Source: Saccoglossus kowalevskii (Eukaryota; Hemichordata; Enteropneusta; Harrimaniidae). From it: DNA of 15,767 bases. The stretch spans positions 213,259-229,025 of the forward strand of contig NW_003156241.1 in NCBI RefSeq assembly GCF_000003605.2, given 5' to 3'. The notes under the pieces were generated by a model, which saw only the letters and a program-made list of their open reading frames with translations, was not told the origin of the DNA and did not search any database. The first letter of the stretch is position 1. Each line of letters starts with the position of its first letter. Shown one piece after another: positions 1 through 9,400 of this stretch. The position numbers and the translations under genes were made by a program.

Positions 1-162
1 CACTGTTCGAATGAAGTCAGAACAAGGACTTATAATTTGGTCACTGTCCGTCTGGAGTCGTATTTCACAATCCTGTCGACCAAATCTGTTCATTTTTTGC
101 ATGTGCCTCGTACTTTATCTGGAACATGTGCACATTTAGTGCTTTACTGATTCAATTCAGGA

Positions 163-420
163 TGGCCGAATGGCTGCCATTTTGTATTTTTTTGAAAATG
201 TGGTATCTTATGCATGCTTTGTCATTTTTTGTCCAAATTAGATATATGCATTGAACATTTTAGATTACATACATCCCATGACAATTTGTTCTAGAATCAT
301 ATTAATTATGGCTGACTGGCATCCATCTTGTTTTTTTTTTTTTTTAAATCTTGGTATCTTGAGAAGGATTTGTCAGTTTTCATTCAAATTTGAAACAAAC
401 ATTATACATGTTACATCGAG
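163..420 (+). repeat. Diverged tandem repeat, about 145-bp unit
   Basis: Two successive units begin with 'gatggccgaatggctgccat' (about 163) and 'atggctgactggcatccatc' (about 307). Each is followed by 'TTTTG' or 'CTTG' plus a T-run, then 'TGGTATCTT', 'TTTGTCA(G)TTTT' and a 'TCAAATT'-like stretch. Related short pieces recur at about 1180-1215 ('ttgctgccatcttgtttttt'), about 1292-1322 ('gatggttgactgcctgcaat') and about 2400-2535. The start of each unit is itself near-palindromic (GATGGC...GCCATC). This looks like an old, dispersed non-coding repeat. Confidence 0.5.
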
Positions 421-1145
421 TCTCAGAAGTATTGAGGCAGTAAATTTGCAAACTTGCTAGCGAATTGGCTACTTGTTTTGGTTTTGACTAAACTGTTGAC
501 TTTCGAATATCACCTCCGCTGTCTGTTGGTCATGCCCACTCTGGGAGAATCAATATAACAGTAAGGGACGGTCGTCATACTTTAGGAGCTAATCAGCGAC
601 GGTCTTGAAGTTGAACGTCGATTTTGCATTCAAATATACTAGGGAAAGCATTCTATGTTCTTAGTGTAATGAGGTGTTTGCATACTAGGCATTGCCCACA
701 CAAAAACGACAAATGGGGTCAATTTTTTTTTTAGCTGTTGGCTTAATGTTACCATGATTTTCTCCTTGATTTATAGGAAACTGTTTTTCAACTTGTTTCT
801 CTATTTAGTTTCAAGCAGTGTTCATGATGGCTACCCCATATAATAAATATCGGTAGATTAATCGCGTTCATCGTATTATCGCTTGTACTCCAGCTGACTG
901 TGGCCATTCTCAGGCTGACCAGGGAAACTACTGTTTGCATTATCCTGTCTCGCGAAAATCATTCTGAATCCAGAAATGTACCAGGCTACATAAAAGCATT
1001 TTATGTCCCGTAATGCAATATACACTTGCCCAGATTGGACGCGATCATAAGCCAACTGTTTAGTCAAAACCAGAGCAGTTAGCCAATTCGCAAGCAAGTT
1101 TGCAAATTGGCTGCCCCAATACATCTGAGACTTGCTGTAAGATGC
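419..1145. repeat. Imperfect long inverted repeat (arms about 419-500 and 1045-1145)
   Basis: The left arm contains 'gcaaacttgctagcgaattg' and 'ggttttgactaaactgttga'. The reverse complement of the right arm contains 'gcaaacttgcttgcgaattg' and 'ggttttgactaaacagttgg' in the same order. 'gtctcaga(a/t)gtattg(a/g)gGCAG' also matches at the outer edge, so each arm is about 80 bp. The 550-bp interior is not clearly related to either arm. A foldback-type element or two head-to-head copies of one dispersed repeat would both fit. A 95-codon minus-strand open frame (876-1163) includes the right arm but has no recognisable product. Confidence 0.55.
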
Positions 1146-1323
1146 ATGTCCATGATGATTCATTTCATGTTTAAATTAAAAATGACCAGCTTGCTGCCAT
1201 CTTGTTTTTTTGAAAATATATTTTTTCTCTTCAAATTACATGTCATGTCCATGATACATGACCATAACAATTAGTTACACAATTGGATTAAAGATGGTTG
1301 ACTGCCTGCAATCTTGCTTTTTG

Positions 1324-1350
1324 ACCATACCATACCATACCATACCATAC
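1324..1350 (+). repeat. Short (ACCAT)n microsatellite, about 5 copies
   Basis: Five direct copies of the 5-mer CCATA run from about 1325 to 1350, inside the repeat-rich intron. Confidence 0.9.
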
Positions 1351-1958
1351 TATATCTCTGTAAATGAGCCTGGACAAATGAAATTCAGTTTGGATACAAA
1401 AAATGCATGAATATCGTATCCTGTTTAATTTCTGACCATATAGTATGATTTTGGAAGTCATTAAATACATCTAATTTCTGTTAATACTAGGCCAGCCAGT
1501 TATTCACTCTAAATTATTACCTTAACTTTTGGTGCATGTTAACTAATTTTGGCATGAATAACATTTCCCCTAATTCCACTGGTCATTAACAATGACTTGT
1601 CTAATAGTGGGGTAGAATGTTTAATGTGAATACATTGTGGTAATGACGAGTTGAATGTCATTTGGCTTAGTGGTTGAATGAAATTCGATTGTGGCCCAGA
1701 GTGAAACTCCTTGTCAGGAGCTGCATAGGTTTGTATCTAATCACTGGCTGAATTTAAAGCTTGTTTTGATTTAAATTGGGTTACCAAAATGGTGTTAAAT
1801 TTGTATGCTGTTCCACCAGCAGGAGTTTCCTTAGTACAGTCTTGACAGACTCCATGGACCTTCCTATCATTCTCAAATAAATATAATTAATGCTACTACA
1901 TATACAATTTATTTTTCATGAACCAGACATTGTTATTAATTATTTATAATAATTTTAG

Positions 1959-2090
1959 GTTCTAATTGGTTGTGTAAAGAAAGTGGTACCAGGGTCTTCT
2001 GCCAAACCAACTGAAAAACATGACTGCTATTTGTCAAATCGTGCACCCAGAAAAGATAGTCACATCTACAAACAACTTGCCCGTTCTTTA
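1959..2090 (+). CDS. Gene 1, DUF3715 middle exon (TASOR/TEX15-like), 44 codons
   Basis: This is a phase 0-0 exon of exactly 44 codons, bounded by 'ttttag' (AG 1957-1958) and a strong GTAAGT donor at 2091-2096. It encodes 'VLIGCVKKVVPGSSAKP' followed by 'TEKHDCYLSNRAPRKDSH' and 'IYKQLARSL'. It is the counterpart of the exon at 14146-14292, which has the same position, phase and layout: hydrophobic strand, basic stretch, a P-T-x-x-H-D motif, then an amphipathic segment leading to the next strand. In the family this is the middle of the DUF3715 pseudo-PARP fold, where a central strand is followed by a lineage-specific loop. It splices in frame to 3437. The preceding exon with the rest of the domain is outside the window. 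Family assignment comes from motif recognition; TASOR and TEX15 could not be told apart from this piece. Confidence 0.8.
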
Positions 2091-3436
2091 GTAAGTATGC
2101 CGACCTTAAATTCCTGTTTAAGTTCAGAATATCTAACCTGTATGATAATGATGAAAAGAATCCATACCTAATTATTTATTTATTAAATTGCTTTGCGTGT
2201 TAGGAAAGTTGATAAAAGTTTTAAATTATGATGCAGCCAGCAGCCATTGTGTTGAAGTTTAATGTACAGTGAAAAGGATTAGATCATGTGGCACTGCATT
2301 GCTATATCTAAATTTGTATGTTGCAATCATTTAATCCCTGTTCAGACATGCCTGATCAGATTTAATTCAAACTTTGTGGTGTTTGCATTTAACAGCCTTG
2401 CTGCAAATCTTTTTCAAAATGGCAGAATGGCAGCCAAATGCTATTTCTGACGTTCAGACTTTATATGTGCATCATGCGTGATGTTGCACATGCACTTGTT
2501 TGATAATAACATTCAAGATGGTGGCCATTTTAATGTACTTGGGATGTATTTAAATGAAACTTATCACTTGCTTATTAGATGCTTATGGACAATGTACCGA
2601 CTTTTGGGTAAAATCTGTGCACATTAAATATCCAATTTTGATATCTAGGCAATAACCAGTTATTCCAGTAATACATCAAGAACTGTTGTCAAATTTCAAT
2701 GATACACAGATGCATTGGGATAATTATCCAAATCTGAATACTTTTTAGTTTACATATGTGAATATCTCAAGAACTTGCAAGGCTAGATGGCATCTGTGCA
2801 AATTGTTAATTATTCATTCTCCATTCATTCTCCATTTTAGTTACACCATAAAACAATGTTATTTATTATGCATGGAATTATTTTTCACATGTAATGTAAT
2901 AAAAATAAACTTGTTGGACACCGTATCCAGTTTGTTAGATCATTAGATCAATGGTATGATGAAAAATTATGATTTTAGGAATTATTATTAATACACTAAA
3001 TTGTGGTTACATATTATTTCTTCAAAGAAAAGTTATATTTTATGGATAATAAGAAATGTAATAAAATATTGATAGTTGCAGTCATTACCACAGCTCATTT
3101 AAATATTTTAATGACTGTTCCTCGATCTCATAGCGAAAGCAAAATGGAAGAGATTTACTGATGTTGTAGTAATATATTTTGGCATTGATTTTTGGTGGAA
3201 AAACAGCATGATTTACTTTAAATATTTAAAGAAATTAATTGTTTTTGAAAGATAAACTTAGCGTTGAAAAACACTTTTTACGGTGATACTGAATACTTAC
3301 GGTATGCACATGTAGGGATAGGAAAGATGTGTTAACTTCAATATTGTGATCAGATTGCTTTCACAATTTTATCCTTAATATTTATTTTGGCTTCCAATAA
3401 TTTTACTTATAACTGTATTTTGTCTTTTCCACTCAG
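2091..3436 (+). other. Intron of gene 1 (1,346 bp)
   Basis: It starts with GTAAGT at 2091 and ends with a pyrimidine-rich tract and CAG at 3434-3436; both ends are phase 0. No coding signal is visible. About 2398-2535 holds fragments of the 'atggc...gccat' repeat seen upstream and an imperfect hairpin at 2466-2490 (TGTGCATCATG / TGATGTTGCACA). A 12-bp direct duplication (CATTCTCCATT) lies near 2815-2836. The rest is AT-rich and unremarkable. Confidence 0.8.
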
Positions 3437-6400
3437 GTGTATTTCTATGAATATGATAATGAGTCCCTTCTCAAGAAGATGCCTAGCAGTTGCTTGCCAT
3501 ATGCTGTCGTCAACTTTAGAAGTAACAAGAAATATTTTAAACATGACTCGCCAACTGAAAAACCAGTAGTTGTAAGTAGCAAACCTGAACAATTGAAAAA
3601 CAAGTCAGGAAAATCGTCAAATAACAATGAAGAAAAGGAAGACGTAATATTCATTGACACTACATTGCAGACACAAGAAAGTTATAACCCTAAAAAAATG
3701 ATTGATGGTGATGAGCATTTTCTCCAGAACACTGAAAAGAGGTGTGTTGCTCCATTAACAATGGCACAGCAGGAAAACAGTACATCAACAAATGTTGACA
3801 TATCTGAGCAGTTAAGAAGATATCGAAAATCAAATGAAAAAGAAAAGGATGGCAAAATATCCATTGGCACAACATTGCAGCTACACAGAAGATGTGATAA
3901 TCATAAGAAATATATTGATGTTGATGACATTCTGTTCAGAAGACTGAAAAAAGGAATATTGTATCATCTTCGGGGAAGCAGCAAAACAGTAGTAAATCAA
4001 CAAATATAAGCATGCCTGTTGAACTGAAAAGAAAATCGACAAATAATAATGAAGAAAAGTTAGTTGAAATTTCTGTTGGTGCCACATCACAGCCATACAT
4101 TAGTGATTTCAACAATGGGGAAAAGATTGATGAGCATGCTCTCCACTGTCGAAAAGAAGTATGATGCACGATCATCAACAAAGCAGTATAACAGTACATC
4201 AGTTCTTGAGAGTAGTGTCAGTCGTGAGAAAAAACAGACGCTAGAAACCTCTCTTATTTCAGGATCACAACTGCATAAGAAAGACGATGATTGTGATAAA
4301 AGCAATATTACAAAAGGAATTCTGAAAAATAACCATGGCAAGATGCATATTTCATCATCGGCAAAACATCAAAATAATGGCGCATCTTCAAAAGATTGTG
4401 TTCCTGATGGTAGTGTGATAAAAAAGAAAAGGTCCCATCCACACATGGATTCAGATATCGTAGAGAAATCAATTAATAGTGAAAAGTGTGTAAATGTACA
4501 AAAAAAGCATTCTACCCAGCATATTCTGTTGTCAAAACCTACAACTGTCGTGCCAAATAGTAGGGCTGAACTAATGGGAATTCTTGTCTCTGATGCATCT
4601 AAACATTTCAGTGAAGTTACTCTTAAGAAGGTAAAAAAGAGACTTCCATCGAAGCATGTTCATTCAGTGGCAAAGCAACATTGTGGTCTTTCTCCTACGC
4701 TGAGCAGTGACTGCGTTTCTGCTATGTTGAAAAGAAAAGAAGAAACAAACCCCATTTGTGGAGTTTCACAATTACATGAGCATAAAGATTATGCTAACAC
4801 AGCAATTACAGATGATAAATGTACCCATGAGCAGATTGTTGAGCAAAAGCATCCACCCAATCATATTACTTCAGAAAACGAAATCGCTGGTGTGTTACCA
4901 AATATGCAATGTAGTTACTGTGTTCCTGATGCCAATGAACAGAAAACTGAATCGTCTATTTCTACGTATCTATCACTACAGGATGTTAATAATGAAAGAA
5001 AACAATCCAAACATTCTACAATATCGGATCAGCCATATAGCAGTGTTTCTGAAGATATAGAAAAAGAAATGGTTGGTTTACCTATTCACACACACTCACT
5101 AAAAACTCACAATAGCAAGTGTAGTTTGGGTGCAGAGGAAGGACAGGCCCTTTAAACTTTCTGCAAGACAGAAACGACCTAGCATTGAACCACAAGATAA
5201 GGGAAGCAAAAAGAGAAAATCTTGTGAAGGAGAACAATTAACCAAACTTTCAAAAGGACCCCAACGTTGCAAGCTTGGTGCTTTAAAAACAACCAAATAT
5301 TTAAATAGTGTGTACCATCATGAGGAAGTTGGTGAACAGCATACTGAGTCTGTGATCTCTCAATCCTTGGAGAAAATATATCAGTTAAAATTGACCAAAT
5401 CTTCTGATGTAAACCACCCTATGAATGCAGATAAATTTGTTTCCTCCAAATTGCAATCAGATTTACCTTGTGATATAAGCACAAGCGAGACATCAATCTC
5501 TTGTTTTGAAGTTGGTAACTTAGAGCATGACACTAAGGAAATTGAGAAAGCAAGTGTAATATTCCTCCAATCACTCAGAAAAAGTTTGAAAAATGCCTGG
5601 ACAATGCATACTGTGAATGATGCATCTTTGCCACAAGAAAAAACGATTGGTGATGAAGACTGCAATTTGGAACAAAGGCATGGTAACAGTGGGCAACTGA
5701 ATTCAAAGTTGGCACATAGAGTATGTACTTCAGACTCGGGTTCACATAAACCTGGAGTGAAAGGATTTAGGTTCTTCACATTAAGTGAACAAGAAAAGCA
5801 GACCTTCTTGGATAAAATGACAAATGAATCGACTCCACAGAAAATCTCAAAACAAGAGAAAAGGGTGCCTGTCAAAGTCCATAATGTGAAAAAAGTACTC
5901 CAGTTTCAGGAAAACACTGATGTTCGCGAGACAAAGTTGATATCCGCCTGTGAATTCATAATAAGTCCAGGGAAACATTGTGTATCAGATGATGACTCTC
6001 AACCTTCATCACATGCTACATGTACCTGTTCAATAACATCACACGGTGTATACAATCTGATGCCTATCGATTCAATTGGAACAAGAAAAGTTAAGATTTC
6101 CAATTGCGTCAGTTCAAATGTCTTTACCACCGAGCCCAGAATAATACCTTTAGATAAGTTGCCCTATTTGAATATACAGGATCCAAGAAGTAAATGTTTA
6201 ACAGAAAGAACTCTATGTTGCAACTGTAATCAACCAAAACACATTCTATGTGAAGAAAAACGGATGTACTATCACAATACAAAGCCATATAACTCCTGTA
6301 GAACACTGACAATTGAAAATAGAGAGGAGCTGCCAGAAAATGAATCACATGTTGTTGCACTGCCGAATTTGCAGAAATCTGAGGACGGCAATAGTGGACC

Positions 6401-9400
6401 CAAATCGCAGATACTACATGCTCAAAGGGATGACAATTCAAGACAATTTCTTGTGGATGGAAACATGCCAGTGTCTCAAGCAAAAACTGAGCTTGTGAAG
6501 ACTGAACAGCTTTTGTTGCAAAAATTGAAAGACTTTCAGTCAACAATAAAAAATACCAGTGAGATAGCATCCCTACGACGAGAGTGGCAGAAATGGAAGA
6601 GCAGTGTTTCGATCTTGGAATCTTCGAACAGCCCACAAGTTAGTAATAAAGACAAAAAACGAGTGAATCAGAAAAACATGAAAGAACTGAAGTCTAGAAA
6701 ACAGTTTAAAGTGTCGGATGAAACAGAGAAGCTTCCCTACTCTTGTGTGGATAAGGAGAATAATGAATTAATATTTAACAAGTCTGACGTTGAATTTGAA
6801 TCATATGTTGGTAATCATGATGAAACGGTGAAAAGTCTACCTCTGTTGAAGCAGCTCTGCAGTGTTCCCAATTGTTTGAAAGTTGACCAATCTACAAACA
6901 AAATGATTTCATCAGAAAAATCTCCTTTAATGGATCTATGTGACTTGGAGCCATCTAGTGAAACAGTTCCAGCTCAAGCAAAGGCAAAAACCGACCATTA
7001 TTCCAATGACCATGTATCATTTCAGGAGTCTTTTAGTTCATATTGCAATCCTGTCGAAACAAGTGTTAGTGTTGCTGGAAATAACATTTGTGAAGTTAAC
7101 AAAATTGCCTTCAAGGGAATGATGAACAACTTTGACTCTGATGTAAATGGAGGTAGAAAGGACAAATGTAAGGTCAGACTGAAGAGCTCTTGTAAGTCCC
7201 CACCAGCAAAGATGTGCAAAATAGTCTTGGAAGACCTGAAGTATACTGAAATTGTTACAACCGACTCCGATAACAGCCTTAATGGAAGAGTTTCTTCTAC
7301 TGACACAGATAGTGATACAAACTCTGAAATTATTATTAGGCTACGTAGGAGGAAATACAAAAATAAACAGATTCTTGAATATTCGGATGATGACGATTCA
7401 GCTGGGCCAATTCTGCTTCAAACAAAATTAGTGGTACAAACCCTGAAATGACGAGCAATGAACCTAATAAAATGATACCTATTTCTGATGTCGCCAACAG
7501 TTGTGCTGAATATCTTGCCCCAACTATTACAGCTGCAGCTCCTTCTGACCTTGAGGATGCATCAGGAAAATGCGTGTTCATGTACAGCATTAATACACAG
7601 CACCCTGTTTACAAGTTTCTACCAAAGTCCAAAGAACAAACTGATACATGTGAAAGTAAACCAGAGGATTATGACAGTGACTATAATGATGAAGTTTGGC
7701 TTAGTAGTCCAGGAACTCCATGTCTTGATGAGCAAAAGCTTGAAGCAGATGCATTCACTACTGGAAATGAAATCTTTCAGTTCCCTTCTACTGCATCAAC
7801 AAAGTTAAATGATGAACTTGATGATTCTGTTGATGACTGTAGTACCTCCTGCATCAGCAGCACTGATAAAGACTGTGCTGCTCTTATTCAAACAAGAAGT
7901 GGGTGCATGCACACTCTGCTTGACAGTGAAGATCAGGAAATATTAATTGAAAATTCATCAATTATGTCATCAGATATAGGGAAACTACCAACTGACACTT
8001 TAAAAGACTCCCAATTTGGCACATTAGATGAAAAGCCTTCCTTCACACAGATACCAGTTGTCAGTTCGAGCTTAGATTGCACTTGTGGAGATCCACTGGT
8101 AGATGTATCGGTTAAACAAAATCATGATGGCAGTACAAGTCAGGAGTGTACTGATGGTAGAGATGAGACTGCAGTACAAGTCTCTAATGAGACAAATGTC
8201 CTTGTCGAAGAATCTGATCACAGTTCAAGAAACGAATGCAGCAAGGATGGGGTAAAAGAAAGAGTTGGTAATAACAGCTGTGATAAATTGGAAAAAGTTA
8301 ATGTTGTGCAAACTAATCTTGACAGTTTGAGTAAGGATTACAACACAGGTGGCAAGGATGAGACCAAAATAAAAGCCAATAATGACAACTGTGATGAATT
8401 GGAAATTTCTGTTTCCAGTAGTTCATCTTGTGTCAACATGGATGGTGGCATTCCAGACGAACTCATTGTTGTTGATGAGTATGAAGAGTCGGAGGGGTCC
8501 ATATGTTCAAATATAACAGATGAGACCTCTGGTGAGATGATTGTTGTTGATGAGTACTCTGGATCGAATGCATCTCTGAATAATTCAGTCTCGGCTGAGG
8601 AAATATCTATACCATCATTTAATGACAAAACATCAGATGAATCCAATGACAAACACAAACACAAAGCAGAGTTTGAAAATTGTAATTCTGATAGAGGAAG
8701 AGCAGCTGGTTATGTAGATTTAAATAATACCCCTAAAGAAGTGTTGTCAAAGGATGGCCCCGAATTAGATAGTAATAAGGATACTGTCGCACCAACAGAT
8801 ACCAATCAAAACGAGAGTAATGAAAATATGTATGATACAAAAGATAAAATTTCTAAGGAAAGTGTAAATCTAATTAGTAGTATTGTATGTAGCATAGTTT
8901 CTGAGAAAAAAAGATCTGGTGACTTATGTAAAGATAGTGAGCCTTTGCAAAGTACATCTGATGGGAAGGAAAGTGTATCAAGTAATGAAGAAATGTGTGT
9001 CAAACAGCCAATGGAGAAGATTTCTAGTACGGCTTGTAATGAGCAAGTCAGGAAAATAAGCGCATCTCCTTCAAAAGAAGAGAGTTCTTCTTCCTCTATG
9101 AAGGGAGATGTGCAAACTAAGATGACAAACTCTAAGCGGACATCAAAGTACAAGACTACTGCAACTAAAAGTGAGAAAGATGGTAGCAAGCCTAAAAACG
9201 TGAAGGAACATTACAAAAACATTGGATCAAAAGGCAATGTATACCCATCTTGGAGGAATAGTAAAAGTAATTATGGACAGAATTATAATAATTGTGGGAG
9301 AGGTGTCGCGGAGTTGGGAACTCAAACTTTGAACCCAAGACGAGACTATGCAATGTCTTCAGTTGAGAGAGGGCGTGGAAATTATATCAATGCAAATGAA

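Larger units (their letters stand above)
1..1958 (+). other. Intron (or 5' flank) of gene 1 with decayed repeats; no exon seen
   Basis: No convincing coding exon lies here. The stretch ends in a usable 3' splice site (AG at 1957-1958, preceded by a T-rich tract) feeding the exon at 1959. The DUF3715 exon expected just upstream, the counterpart of 12889-13286, was looked for by its 'LLGD', 'DVCL.WA' and 'VLVYK' signatures and was not found, so gene 1 is incomplete at its 5' side in this window. The stretch carries diverged tandem repeats, an inverted repeat pair and a short microsatellite, listed separately. About 1480-1958 holds nothing I recognise. Confidence 0.6.
3587..4400 (+). repeat. Protein-coding tandem repeat, about 63-73 residues per unit, 3 clear units plus 1 degenerate
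   Basis: Units start at about 3587, 3806, 4021 and (weaker) 4208. Each runs E(Q/L)L..., K(S)(S/T)N(N)(N)EEK or similar, then (V/I)(F/S)(I/V)(D/G)(T/A)T(L/S)Q, a DN.(K)K...D.D(E)H block, and a TEKR...S.ST(S)(T)N linker. Unit 1 has 'DVIFIDTTLQ', unit 2 'GKISIGTTLQ', and unit 3, read in another frame, 'VEISVGATSQ'. Similarity at both DNA and protein level makes the true reading frame of each unit clear. That is how the two frame breaks at about 3927 and 4148 were located. Confidence 0.8.

Noticed and set aside
876-1163. Minus-strand 95-codon open frame
   Set aside because: It overlaps one arm of the intronic inverted repeat, and the other arm does not keep the frame. No recognised motif, no splice context.
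1324-1350. CCATA microsatellite as a regulatory or telomeric element
   Set aside because: Five copies of a 5-mer in an intron need no special explanation.
3992-4103. Short intron instead of frame breaks at 3927 and 4148
   Set aside because: Candidate GTAAAT (3992) and AG sites (4092, 4103) give the wrong phase, and the skipped sequence is conserved as a repeat unit in the shifted frame.
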